Part shown: piece by piece, positions 1 through 10,679 of the stretch
Layout of the letters: every line of letters starts with the position of its first letter
Numbering within the stretch: position 1 is the stretch's first letter
Assembly: GCA_024811115.1 (NCBI GenBank)
Contig: JAKOGH010000580.1
Coordinates: 1-42,857, forward strand
Reading direction: 5' to 3'
DNA: 42,857 bases
DNA from: Terana coerulea
Lineage: Eukaryota; Basidiomycota; Agaricomycetes; Polyporales; Phanerochaetaceae
The notes under the pieces: generated by a model
Database searches by the model: none
What the model was told of the DNA's origin: nothing
Seen by the model: the letters and a program-made list of their open reading frames with translations, nothing else
Position numbers and translations under genes: made by a program

Positions 1-1240
1 TGCGATCCACTGCTTGTGGGCAGTCTTGCGGAGCTCTGCAGCCCTCGCGGAGCTGGGCGCTTGTGCAGAGTCTGAAACTTGTCATCCTCGTTGAGGATTG
101 CTAACAATTTAGTCGGCCAGCGGAGAGATCGTCTAGAGTGAACTCCTGACGGTGTTCTAACTCGCGGATGGCGTTCGCAGGTTGTGGTGCTCGATGTCCG
201 CATGGCATCTGCCAGCGATGAGCGTTGTGCTTGTTGGTGTCGATGGCCTTCTTGAGGGTTTGGATGTGCTCACCAGAGACTGACGACTCCAAGCTTCTCG
301 GCAAGGCGAGTGCCTTGCGGAAGCAGGGGTGGTTGCTGTTTGCGAGCCAGAGCTCGCACTCTCCCCTCGATGTGAGACTGAATTTCCTCGGCCTCGGACT
401 TGAGCTGCACATTGGGGGTGAAGTCGTTTACTACCGGGATGACCGGGGTGGCGATGTAGGAGTGATTGTGGTCAGCATCCTGGGCCTTGCCCTGCCCTTG
501 CCCGCGCGCTTGCCGTGCTGGGTCTTCTTTCCCCTGCTATTGCCGGCGCCATCCTGCTGCTGCTGCTGCACGCTGTGGGCGCTGCTGCTGCTTGAACTGA
601 GGATCCTTCCCTTGTTCTTGACAGTGGTGACGTGCTTAGCAGACTTGGTCTGCTTGTGCTGTCCACCGGAAAGCTTCTACTGCTCCCAAGCAGCAATGAG
701 CTGCTGCTCATGGCAACCCCAGGTTCGGGGCTTCAGCAGGCAGGGGACCAGGGATATGTACTATCTTCGATTCAGAGTGGTGATGGTGGCAACGTGCTTA
801 CCGTATGCTGGTGTCTTCGAGATGAGAAGCATCAGGTGTAAGTATACATCTACTTCCACGCCAGGCCACATTAAGGTGGCCGATGTGGGATTGGATCTTA
901 GCGATCGCGAGTGCTAGGGACTGGTCATCGGGACGTGAGTCGCGGGAGGCCCCTGAAGTTGGTGTAGACCATACCCTAAAGTGTTCTGAGTGTAGGGCGG
1001 CCTGCAAAGGACTCATACAAGGGCCTTGGCTATCGTTTCGTTCTTCGCCGACTGTCCAATCCTGGTAAGTCAAGCAAAGGCGAATGAAGCCCATAGCCCA
1101 GAGATCATCGTTGATCCAGTCGTCGAGCTTGTCGACGGCCCTCAAGTGCTCATGCTCGTTGTCGGGCACCTCGCCAGAAGCGGAGAGCGCAGGGATAGCC
1201 GGGGTGGTACCGCGGCTGCAACTGCAGCATGAAAGCGAGC
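1..1240 (-). pseudogene. Decayed retrotransposon gag-like sequence, probably Ty1/copia
   Basis: Read on the minus strand, this GC-richer block contains protein-like segments in shifting frames. At 1169-798 a frame carries LDDWINDDLWAMG and later DDQSLALAIAKIQSH, which resemble the alpha-helical core of fungal copia Gag. At about 600-470 there is a CAG-rich (poly-Gln) and Lys/Gly-rich basic tract, and at 470-101 a further segment including QSHIEGRVRALARKQQPP. Frame changes and stops separate these parts, so it is not functional, and it runs off the left edge of the window. No CCHC knuckle, protease or RT is visible here. The copia assignment is inference from overall character, not from a diagnostic motif; a different retroelement gag is possible. 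Confidence 0.4.
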
Positions 1241-1270
1241 TGCCGGAATAGTGTGGACTAAGGTCGGCCT

Positions 1271-1806
1271 TGTAAATTCCCTCAGCGCTAGTCTACAGCA
1301 CTTAGAGTGTAACATCAAGTCGCGGGACGTGTCGCCAAGTCGTCGCATAGCGTTACAAGACGCTAGATCAGTTTGCCATGTGCTTATCACATGGACATCA
1401 GAGATATGCCTTATACAGATGTAGGATCCAGGACTCTGGTCTGGAACTGTTCTGGACTATGACCTCAGTATGATGTCAGTATGACATCATAGACTGGTAG
1501 TGTACAGTAGCTCAATTAGGACATCTAGATAGTGTTGATGTTAGCATGATTGCTAGGTCAGGATCTGATAAGGAAGTTAAAGCGGTGGTATGCTCTGGAG
1601 CCTTAGTCAGACATCACCTGACTGTATCAGTCAGCATATAGTATTGGAGGTCTTAGATAGTGTCTGGGGTCTCTCTACACATATATATAAGAAGGCTGGT
1701 CTGTGAGCTAAATCCCCAGACTTAATAACATCATTGATTCATATCTACTCTACTTACTCTACTTAAGCCCTTTGCTTTTTCCCACCTCTTTCAAGTCATC
1801 TCAGCA
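1271..1806 (+). repeat. LTR, copy 1 of an inverted pair
   Basis: A 536-bp block starting TG and ending CA. Its reverse complement recurs at 2402-2941 with high similarity over its whole length. A TATA-like run (about 1680-1690) lies roughly 120 bp before the right end and is followed by a pyrimidine-rich stretch, as in a U3-R-U5 layout read on the plus strand. The first ~25 bp after the right end (GTGAGTATTA...) are shared with the other copy and then diverge, which supports this orientation because retroelement leaders follow the 5' LTR. No target duplication was found at either edge. This copy retains more CG dinucleotides at its left part than the partner copy. Confidence 0.7.
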
Positions 1807-2401
1807 AGTGAGTATTAGAGTGTTGTAATAGAGGTTGAGATGAAAACAAAGGCAAGAGAGTCTCCAGTGCTAAGTATTGTGTAACTCCACTATAGGATTA
1901 CAGCAAACCTTGGCCAATGTTGTCATTCAGAGGCCATATCCTAGACATTGTTAGGTTATGCCCAAGATTGACATTATAGAGAAAGCCTGGCAGATTATTA
2001 CCTATGTAGAATAGATCTTGAAGGCCATTTGCCTTTGTCATTAACCTTTAGCTTACCTTGTTACAACAAAGGTATTGTATTGTTATTATTATTCTGTATA
2101 TTACTGTAGCTCATCTCATCATGACAAAGATCATAACTTGTCCTTGTTACATCAACACATGCTCAGTGAGGTCAATCACCATGTTGCCTTTTCACTTTTT
2201 TAAAAACATTCGACACTGTTCTTGCATTCTTATAACACTGCCACTGTGAACTGCAGTAACTACTTGCAAACACCTGTTTGCTTTGCTTACCATAGTATCC
2301 CCCTTGCTCCTTATCCGAGAACGCTGTTATTACCAAGGTTGTCACATCCTTAGAGAAATCTAACCGTGGCACACACATATCACAAAACTATAATACTCAC
2401 C
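1807..2401. other. Spacer between the two facing LTRs
   Basis: About 595 bp separate the facing LTRs. The first 25 bp at each end match each other in inverted orientation (GTGAGTATTA and following), like the start of an internal leader. The rest does not pair. A minus-strand open stretch at 2378-2172 (68 codons, starting MCVPRLDFSKDV) has no recognisable domain. I read the spacer as two truncated internal regions joined back to back, but no join point can be pinned down by eye. Confidence 0.4.
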
Positions 2402-2941
2402 TGCTGGGATGACTTGAAAGAAGTGGGGAAAGCAGAGGGACTTGAGTAGAGCTAGTAGAGTAGACATGAATCAACAATGTTGTTGAGTCTGGGGGTTTAG
2501 ACCACAGACCAGCCTCCTTATATACATGTGTAGAGGGACCCCAGACACTATCTAAGACCTCCAATACTATATGCTGACTGATACAGTCAGGGTGATGTCT
2601 GACTAAGGCTCCAGAGCATACCACCGCTCTAACTCCCTTATCAGATCTGACCTAGCTATCATGCTAACATCAACACTATCTAGATGTCCTAATTGAGCTA
2701 CTGTACACTATCAGTCTATGATATCATACTGACATCATACTGAGGTCATAGTCCAGAACAGTTCCAGACCAGAGTCCTGGATCCTACATCTGTATAAGGC
2801 ATATCCTTGATGTCCATGCAACAAGCACATGGCCAACTAATCTAGCATCTTGTAACACTGTGTGACGACTTGGTGACATGTCCCATGACTTGATGTTACA
2901 CTCTAAGCACTGTGGACTAGCACTGAGGGAAATTTGTGACA
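2402..2941 (-). repeat. LTR, copy 2 of an inverted pair
   Basis: This is the inverted partner of 1271-1806. On the minus strand it starts TGTCACAAATTTCCC and ends in CCCAGCA, a canonical TG...CA LTR of 540 bp, with the TATA-like run at about 2515-2525. Compared with copy 1, many CG sites have become TG or CA, consistent with C-to-T decay. The flanks show no obvious 5-bp duplication. Confidence 0.7.
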
Positions 2942-3160
2942 GTTGCAAAGATGGCCATGCAGTAGTTGGATTCTAACTGGAAGGACATCATGCTAACTAA
3001 GCTGCTAACTGTCTAATAGAAACCATTTAAAATGTTCAAAAGCTGAGTCACTAAGGCTGAGACTAAGAACACTATGCTTTGCAACACGCCATGACACTAC
3101 CACAGCATGTTGCTGTCTTATAAAACAGACTGGCAGTGGATAGTTTGTGTTCTTGATACA
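2942..3160. other. Unassigned AT-rich spacer
   Basis: Short spacer between the LTR and the palindromic element. No reading frame, repeat or motif was recognised. Confidence 0.5.
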
Positions 3161-4023
3161 TAGTGGTAGTCAAAGTAATGCGCAAGAGTCATTTGGCCTT
3201 AAGTTTATTTAGCCATATCTTTCTAACTAGAAGGCATTAGCATACAATGAAAATATCATTGTGTAGCTACAACTGATACCTAATTTTGACAATGTATACA
3301 TTATCATATATAGTAATGATGTTAGCTATAAAGTGTAAATAGTCCGAATTTGCGTTATTATTTGTTTTAATTATAACTTTACTAATAAAATATATATTGC
3401 TTTAGTAAGGGCATCATATAACTGCTGAGACAATGTAGTTTTGTGACTATACCATGTTCATTTGATTATAGCTTTTAATGCCTAAATGACAATAGAACAT
3501 ATTTTGTTGCTATAATACTCATACTTAGTAATGTGTCTAAAGCTCTATATAAAGCAAATACATATGTGTACTATTTTCACATGCTTCAATTATATTATAA
3601 AAGTGAAGCATTAAATAGTGCAGGTAGTATATTACTTGATAAGCTGGTAATAAAATAAATATATAATGAATAGTGATACTAAGATGTTATCTGTTATTGC
3701 TTGTATATTAGAAGCTATAATAAAATAAGGATAGTATAGTCACAAAGCTACATCATCTCAACAGTTATATTATGTCCTTACTAAAGCAATATGTATTTTA
3801 TTGGTGAAGTTATGGTTAAAACAAATAATGACGCAAATTCGGACTATTTGCACTTCATAGCTAGTATCATTACTATACATGGTAATGTGAATTGTCAAAA
3901 TCAGGTATTAGTTGTAGCCACACAATGATATTTCCATTATATACTAAAGCTATTTAGTAAGAAAGATATGGCTAAATGAACTTGAGGCCAAATTACTCTT
4001 TGCATTACTTTTAACTGCCACTG
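3161..4023 (+). mobile_element. Palindromic long-TIR element, copy A
   Basis: 863-bp non-coding element whose two halves are inverted copies of each other. The left arm from TAGTGGTAGTCAAAGTAATG pairs for roughly 340 bp with the right arm, which ends in CATTACTTTTAACTGCCACTG. Only the central ~200 bp is asymmetric. Shared landmarks in each arm are AGCTATAAAGTG, CAAATAGTC and TTGCTTTAGTAA. Three other copies lie at 27592, 29294 and 39079. The right flank is TA and the left flank CA, compatible with a decayed TA target duplication; the terminal CAGTGGCAGTCAAAAGTAAT also looks like Tc1/mariner-type ends. There is no transposase, so it would be a non-autonomous MITE-like element. A transcript would fold into one very long hairpin. 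Confidence 0.85.
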
Positions 4024-5062
4024 TAACCTGGAAGCTGCCAGGCCTGGCAACATTTGCCAAATGGCCCTGTCACCTTATGGCTTGTATCCCACGGTCTTTC
4101 AAATATTCCACACTGCTGACATACCCTATAAAGATATGTCTAGATTGTGTCAATTTATAACGTATGGTATGTTTGGTGCTTTGGGTACTTAAACATACAA
4201 GTACTCAAAATGTAGCCCTTTATCAGCTAATTACAATCATATAAGAATGACATATAGCAATGCAGTAGTTGTAGCACAAATTGCAAAATACTTGAGGAAT
4301 TATAGTTTTTGAGAGCATAGGCGCTTAAGAACTAGCCCACCACAACTAGCTTATAGGCTCCCAAATGCGTGCAGAAAACCCTGCCATCAAGCACCACAAT
4401 TTAGACGCTGATGGATGGACCTACAAATCTTAAAGGGCATATATTCGCATTTTTAAGCTGTTACAGTCCTGATCCCTGGCCTTCCTTTGTCCCCCTGCTA
4501 ATGGCAATGCATATAATGTGGATACATGCCTGTACATCCTACATACCAAATTTGGAGGCCCTACCACCTCTATATATACTCTTGCATTAATTTCGCTTTT
4601 GCAGCCATCAATTCCGCTTTTGGAGCTCTTAGCACCTTAATGGAATGGAACCTTTTGTACATTGAGCCTTCTGGAGTACTTGAGTACGCAATAGGCTAAC
4701 ATTTGACGCCTAGAACAAGCAAAATAGTGGTGGGGATGTGCTTCTATATGAATATGCAAAGAGACACCAAATATTATTATGGCACCACCTGTAGAGCCAA
4801 ATATATTATTGTAAATATATGGAAGAGTGTTTATAGGTCTTATCTACATGTTCCAATGGCCCATACATGGATTAGATATGTGTGGCCACTTGTGAGAGCA
4901 AAATGATCAGATCAAAATTGGATGCTTATACAGAAAACTGCATGCACAGTTTATATCACCCTATTCCCATAGAATTCAAGTCCCCAAACCTATTGAGAAG
5001 AATTCTATGCTCCTGGAAACTCTTAGAAATCTTTAAAAAGGAGTATATTATCTCACAGTAAG
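4024..5062. other. AT-rich intergenic stretch
   Basis: No gene or repeat could be assigned. A 67-codon plus-strand frame at 4703-4906 has no recognisable motif and is in the length range expected by chance. Confidence 0.5.
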
Positions 5063-5495
5063 TGGGTACTCAATGCTACCCTTTGTTGCAGAAACAAATT
5101 TAGTGCGTAACAAGAGCAAGCAGATTAAAGCAGATGTGGAATAGATGATAGAATATGTGCAAAGAGGAAAATAAAGGTTAACCTCCTGGTAGATCTCACA
5201 GAACAAGTAGGCTGGTGCTAGTACTTGTTCTTAATGACTAAGTTAGCATAAACTACAACCTGTAATACTTATATATACACCTTGTCCCCAATAACCAAAA
5301 GGTTAAAATGAGGAGCAAGGACAAGATTGTCCAGAATAATGAAGGTGTGAAGGTGTGGAAATGGTTCGACTCAATATGGGCGCTAAGCGCTGAGAACAAC
5401 GAAACACTATCTGAAGGCTCTAGAGCTGCTGCCAAACCTTGTAAAAATGTAAGAAAAATGAAAATAATACTGCTACTATATGTTCATCTGTGACA
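5063..5495 (-). repeat. 3' LTR of the gypsy element
   Basis: 433 bp, aligned over its full length to 12392-12823. On the minus strand it begins TGTCACAGATGAACATATAG. A weak TATA-like run is present near 5268-5276. The outer boundary near 5063 is set by where similarity to the other LTR ends, and could be off by up to about 40 bp (an alternative TG start is at 5102). Confidence 0.85.
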
Positions 5496-5510
5496 TTACC
5501 CCTTTACTAA
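5496..5510 (-). other. Polypurine tract of the gypsy element
   Basis: On the minus strand TTAGTAAAGGGGTAA lies immediately before the TGTCACA start of the 3' LTR. This is the expected position and composition of the plus-strand primer for LTR retrotransposon DNA synthesis. It also fixes the inner LTR boundary and the element's orientation. Confidence 0.8.
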
Positions 5511-5640
5511 AGTCTATTATCCTCAATGGACTAAGTGCCTTACATCTCTCCTTCTCCCATCTAAACATTGTTGATGCAGTGTTTGTGAAGTTTTGTAGTA
5601 GTTGCCATGGTAGAAATACGGACATGGCAGCATTGATGTG

Positions 5641-6102
5641 CTAAGCAGCATTGTGATGCAATTTGTGGAATTTTCCGATGGCTTTGGGGGCATTTTCAAG
5701 GTTCTTGGCAGGTTCCCAGGAGTTTGAGCCAGAATCATAGCCTTTCCATTTGACAAGGTACTGGAATTGCCAGTGGAAGATTCTGCTATCCAAAATCTCA
5801 TCAACTTTGTACTCTTCTTCTCTTTCAATTATAACTAAAGCTGAAGGTAGTGGTAAGACTCTATTAACTTTGTTACCCTTCTAAGATCAGAGTCAATTAA
5901 CATGGAATATGTTATAAATCTTCAAAGCTACAGGCAACTTGAACTTGCAGTTCTGGTTGCTAATCTTCTTCAAAATCTGGTATGGCCCTAACTGCCTTAG
6001 TTCTAGTTTGTGTAAGGCTTGGTGGACTTGCACATTGTGGCTATCTAACCAGACTTTGTCTCCAACACTGAACACTCTAAGTGCAGGGTTACCAGCTACC
6101 AT
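5641..6102 (-). pseudogene. Integrase C-terminal domain plus chromodomain (gypsy pol end)
   Basis: One frame runs through this whole segment with only three stops clustered between the two domains. From 6102 it reads the integrase C-terminal fold: VGDKVWLDSHNVQV, LRQLGPYQILKKIS, KIYNIFHVN, matching the GDKVWL / LGPF / HPVFHVS pattern. From about 5828 to the stop at 5641-5643 it reads a complete chromodomain with no stop: EYKVDEILDSR, QYLVKWKGYDSG, SWEPAKNLENA. The aromatic cage positions Tyr, Trp and Tyr/Trp are visible. Chromodomains of this class target integration to methylated histone H3 chromatin. The sequence-to-family match is strong; function is lost because upstream pol is broken. 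Confidence 0.9.
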
Positions 6103-7305
6103 TTTCTTCTTAATGGTTCAAAGGGCTGCCTTTGCATCTTTGCATGTTTGGGCCAGTAGTTTGGCCTGAGAGCCTGCAGCTAGGACGTTGCTATATTCTC
6201 TGGCTAAAATTGTGAAGTTGGGTTGGTAGCTATATAATACTTCGAAGAGTGAATAGCAGTGTGCTAGGTGTACTCAGGAGTTGAGAGTGAATTCAAGTTA
6301 CTGGCATTAGTTAAGCCCAGTCATCTTACTGTACAGAAGTGAACAATTAGAGATACTGCTCTATCTCCTAGTTTGTATGCTATATCTGCCCATTGGCCTA
6401 AGAAAAATGCACTGTTGTGAGTTGGCTGTTGATTTTAGCCTCTTATACAGCACTGTAATGACTTTAGCTGCAAACTGGGGCCCTCTGTTTGAAATGATTC
6501 TTTGTAGTAGTCTATGAAGCCTAAAGAGTTTTCACTCTAATAGGTATGCAACTCCTTCTGCTGTGACAGAGTAGTTAGTGAGTACAAAGTGTCTCTACTT
6601 TAAGTATAAGTTGACAATAGTTAGAATTGTGTTGTAGAGTTGTCCATTTAATCTTTTGAAGGTAGGAGTCTCATCACTAAGTCTGCTTCTACTATCTGCC
6701 ACAGTTTCTTTGATACTGCTATTGGAAGGAGGTCTACTGGTGAGTGTAACACTAGTTTAAACTGTTGACATTGTTCACAGCTGCGCATATACTAGTTGAT
6801 GAAGGCTTGCATTAAAGGCCATTAGTAGTGCCGGCTAACCAGTTTGTATGTTTTATTACACCCTGAGTATTCTGCTGTTTGTCCATTATAATATTCTGCT
6901 AAGATGCTTCTGCAAATCTCTAAATTGTTCAGCATATAGAGTTTCCCTCAATAATACGCCAATCTGTTCATCTCCTCTCACTTCTTCATCTTATCAAGTG
7001 GTTGTTGTGCACTTGTCTTCTTTAATTCCTTCAATGCCTCTATTACTATTGCTTTTCTCTGTTTTGCTGTCCGAATATCCTTTTTAATTAAATTTGCTCT
7101 TACTACTACTCCTTCTAACATCCTTAAGATAACTGCTGCATTGATAGTTTGTGGATATTGTGGAACTAAGGCTACTTATTTGCAATTATCTTCTGTATCT
7201 GGAACTTTTGATGATGCACTTTGTGTCATGGCATTGGAGTTTCCATGCTGACTTACCCAGGCAGTGTACAGTTTTTATGTGGAATCTAAATAACTAAAGT
7301 GACCA
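6103..7305 (-). pseudogene. Gypsy integrase, zinc-binding and catalytic core, decayed
   Basis: Minus-strand translation shows the HHCC zinc-binding region between about 6895 and 6750. The Cys pair is kept as CEQCQQFK, but the upstream His positions have become Tyr (EYYNGQTAEYSG), a C-to-T type change. Next comes the start of the core (KLWQIVEADLVM, about 6700), then NSLGFIDYYKESFQTEGPSLQ near 6500. Many in-frame stops break it. The core Asp-Asp-Glu triad cannot be traced intact. This fragment continues from RNase H on the right and into the C-terminal domain on the left. Confidence 0.75.
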
Positions 7306-7754
7306 TCAAGCTTGTTGAGGAGTGAGGTTCTGAGCTTTAGTCCAGTGCTTAAGGTTCTTATAATCAGAGTGGACTGTGACCTTGGGAAGCCCTTCTAAAT
7401 AGTGCCGCCACTCTTTTAGTGCTTTGATAATCATCAATAACTCCTTATTGTAGATCTCATAGTTGCACTTCGTTGCTAACATAGTCTTCAACCAAAATAT
7501 GACAAAATGCATGAGGTGATCATCTCCTCTATACAACGGGACTCCTTCTGTTGCAAAGTTGGAGGTCTCTACTTCAATTTTGGTTTTCTGGGCTGGGTTG
7601 TACATGGCGAGAATTGGTGCAGTGACAAAGACATTGCACAGGTTATCAAACACTGCTTGCTCTTTAAATTGCTACTGCTAGGACATGTCCTTCTTATTCA
7701 AGTCATTCAGCAGGCAAGCTCAATGCCAGAACCCTTTAATAAACCCTTAATAAG
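7306..7754 (-). pseudogene. Gypsy RNase H domain
   Basis: A 115-codon stop-free stretch (7653-7306) reads VTAPILAMYNP, IEVETSNFATEGVPL, NYEIYNKELLMIIKALKEW, HYLEGLPKVTVHSDYKNL. This is the Ty3/gypsy RNase H, which removes RNA template during reverse transcription. The usual TDAS motif is changed to ETSN, losing the first acidic metal ligand; the Glu of NKELL and the Asp of HSDYKNL remain. Immediately upstream (7750-7655) the same polyprotein reads LNDLNKKD, the RT connection region, before it is cut by the nested insertion. Confidence 0.9.
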
Positions 7755-8659
7755 GTAGAAGCCATATCAATTTGACCACCCTAAATAGATGCTGTTAAAC
7801 CCTAATTGGACAATGGAAATGATAAAAATCTGAGGTCAGGGCCTTAGCACTAACCCTTATGAGGTTTTGGCCATGGTAGGTAAGATATACTTTTGCTTAA
7901 AAATATATAAATTCTACATATCATTATCACTATTTAGAAACAAGTAAAAGCAAGCACTGTATAGCTGGACATGAGATGATAGGCCACGTTGAGAATTCTT
8001 TAGTACAGAGGCACTCTAAGATCCTCCAAGATATTGTGGGGCAGACACATAGTGCACAGTGCCTATCCCAGCATAGAAGAGCTTAGCCTTTGTGAGCCAA
8101 TCGAAACAACAATTCAACTAAGAGCTTTGAGCCATTTAGAAGCACTAAAGAGCATCAGAGAGTGCCTAGCTTCTGCAGGGGCTAATGTGGCTCTCCTTTA
8201 GAGCATCGAAGCCTGGCTAAAAAAATCTGAAGTGGTTTATTGTTTTATATTTAGCTATAAGCTGCCTGAAGTGTGTAGCTTGACATAGGATAATGTTCAA
8301 AAGATATTAGGTAAGCGCTAAGCTCTCAGAGCTTGCCGTAATTTATTGGCTTGCTATATAGGCGCTCAAACCTCCTATTTATGGCGGCCAAAATGTTATG
8401 GTCAAAATCAGAAGTTGCTCCCATGGGCTGAAAATGCATTTCTCCAAAGAGTAAAAACAATTCGAAATTTCCGATATAACATGACAATTTTTGTAAGCAG
8501 GGTTAATTAAGCCTGAACAAAGTATTCCTAAAAGGTGTTCAGCCTGTTCATCGCTTTATAAAGATGTGATATGTGAGTTAAGTTATGTAAAGTTCACTGA
8601 AGGAGTCTATTAAAGTTAAGTTGTGCTTATTTAGAGTGGTTGAGTTGATGTAGCTTCAC
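7755..8659. mobile_element. 905-bp TIR element nested in the gypsy pol gene
   Basis: The RT connection region is interrupted: FANF reads up to 8660 and LNDLNKKD resumes below 7750, where family members are continuous. The intervening 905 bp start GTAGAAGCCATATCAA and end with its imperfect inverse (right end read backwards: GTGAAGCTACATCAA). The similarity continues into ACCACYCTAAATA, giving a TIR of about 30 bp. The flanking octamers are TTAATAAG (left) and TTTAGAAG (right), 6 of 8 identical, suggesting an 8-bp target duplication as in hAT elements. No transposase is seen, so it would be non-autonomous. hAT membership is inference from the 8-bp duplication only. Confidence 0.7.
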
Positions 8660-9330
8660 TTTAGAAGTTTGCAAACTACAGGAATCCTCATACATCTTAT
8701 AAGTTCTGAGGTGTGTGCCATTTTGTGATAGCTCACACTTTGGCTAAGTTCATCTTTACTTCTCCTGCTCAAATAACTATGCTCAGATATTTAATCTTCT
8801 TTTGTCAAACTCGCACTTCTCTGGCTTCAAAAACAGATTGTACTCCTTCAAACGGCATAGAAATTCATGAATGGTCTTGCAATGTATTTGTGAGTTGCTA
8901 CTATAGATCAAGGTGTCATTTATATCAACTACCATCTCATTTGCCACTATTAAGCTTGTAAAGATTATATTTACAAGGAACTAAAAGATAGCTAGCAAGT
9001 TTGTCAGGCTAAAGAACATAACTCTGGATTTAAAGAGTCCTCTGTTTGTAATAAAAGCGGCTTTTTATTAGTCTGACTCACAGATCTGAATATTATTGTA
9101 TCCCCATCCGATATCGAACTTAGTATAAATACAAGCTTCCTTGAGTTTATTAATAATGTCGAAAGCTAGAAGGAGTGGATAGTGGTTCTTAATGGTGATT
9201 TTGTTGAGTTATTGGTAATCCTAGACCAGGCACAGCTTGCTGTCCTTCTTTTGATAAAACAGACTAGAAAGGCCATAGGTGACTTGAAGGGACAATATAG
9301 TCCTTGGCCAGGTTTTCATCAAGAAATCAC
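8660..9330 (-). pseudogene. Gypsy reverse transcriptase, decayed
   Basis: Segments on the minus strand follow the RT fold in order: INKLKEACIYTKFDIGWGYN (palm, about 9160-9100, with the first catalytic Asp kept), KAAFITNRGLFKS and VMFFSLTNL (about 9060-9005), then VVDINDTLIYSSNS at 8932-8891 and FLCRLKEYNLFLKPEKCEF, ending with GEVKMNLAKV and GFL.FANF at 8660. The catalytic YxDD box is altered to D-I-N-D, and a Glu-Trp pair before KAAF has become two stops. The enzyme is therefore inactive. Assignment to Ty3/gypsy RT is firm from motif order. Confidence 0.92.
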
Positions 9331-9908
9331 TCTAGTTCTTCATCTTCTGGGATAGACATTGGAAATGTTTGCATGTGCAACGCTTCAAGCTCTTTCCTTA
9401 AGATTGATAGTGTGGTCTTATAGTTTGTGCTTTGGAAGCCGGTGTGATTCTTCCTCAGAGAAGATATGAGTATGGCGTTGATGCTTCTTACAAATTATGT
9501 CTTCAAACATTTACTGTCCTTGCTTGTGTGATTCCTCCTTAGCAATCTGCTGTGAGTAAATATATCCAGCACACATTCAAAGTTCATCTCCTCCCTTCAA
9601 AAGTCCTGCTTTAACCTAACTCTGCCAGGCCTTCTAGTTGGCTTTAACTTTCTGAGATTGTTGCTCAGCTTCTAACTCAAGTGTACCATCTCTCCAATTT
9701 ACTTGAATTAACTACTCTCAGCCATAGCAGTCTAACGATAACATCTTTAGGCCCTAAGCTTGTCAAGAGGAAGTCCCATTTCGATTGTGGTTACCAATCA
9801 CTAAGCAGAGTTGTGCAAATTAAGTGATAGTTCTTGCTTGATTTGGGCTTCGTTGATATTATAAAGCAGTAGAGTATGAGTCAAAGGAAGAAGTGAAAGG
9901 TTGTGCTG

Positions 9909-10187
9909 TTAAACATAGTCCTTATTAATAAACAGACCACTAGCTCTGCTGTTTAGCATTGCTCTTGTCTTCTCACCCGGATAGGCTGTGACGCAAAAGT
10001 GTTTGGATTGACAATTCATCTCCTGAAGTTGACATAAAGAAACAGTATTATACATACTACTAATAAGATCAGGTGCAGAGGACACTTGTGCTGTGGGGTC
10101 TAGTGCTACTATGTCTTTTGAATTATTGAACAGCAGAGTTAAATTTGTGCTATAAGTCTTAGGAGTTGCATCTTGCGTGATTTGCAT
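9909..10187 (-). pseudogene. Gypsy aspartic protease remnant
   Basis: A 92-codon open stretch ends in RAMLNSRASGLFINKDYV. In related elements this position holds the D-S-G-A active-site loop followed by GLFIN.DYV. Here the catalytic Asp is Asn and the Gly is Arg, so the protease is dead. It lies between gag and RT as expected. The 560 bp between this fragment and the RT hold only broken frames of the same polyprotein. Confidence 0.7.
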
Positions 10188-10679
10188 TTACCACTAGTAC
10201 TACAAATAAGACAGATTTCTTAGAACACACAGAAACAGAGCAGGACTTTAGAAACAAAACTAAGGAACATGAAGCAAAAGTGATATAAGTACAGAAGAAG
10301 CTGGATCGAGTTGGTGTCTGTTTCAGAACAAGTGTCCACATGTAATATAGAAAACAATTGAAACCTAGAAAATGCGCCAGGTTCTTAGCTGCAGCTTTAG
10401 CTAAGAACTTTACAAAAAATCCCTAGTTACCTTGCAGATCTGTGCTTTCAGCGATGCCACTGTCTGCACAAGCACAGCAACTGCTGCCTTTAATACCGAG
10501 AATAACAAGGATGAGGACAAACCTGATATACTTAATGCAGTTATTGACAGCAGTCTAGGCACTGTGTTGCCATTAGTTGTGGTTACATTGACTTAAGCTG
10601 AAGCTCCTGTTTATCCTAGGTATTGAGAGTGGCAGACCATAGAGGTGTGTCCTACCTTTATAATAGTGCTAGTAGATGG

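Noticed and set aside
225..917. 230-codon plus-strand open stretch, rich in Leu and Cys
   Set aside because: It is antisense to the gag-like sequence on the minus strand. Its Leu/Cys-rich text comes from reading the CAG-rich tract in reverse (CTG repeats).
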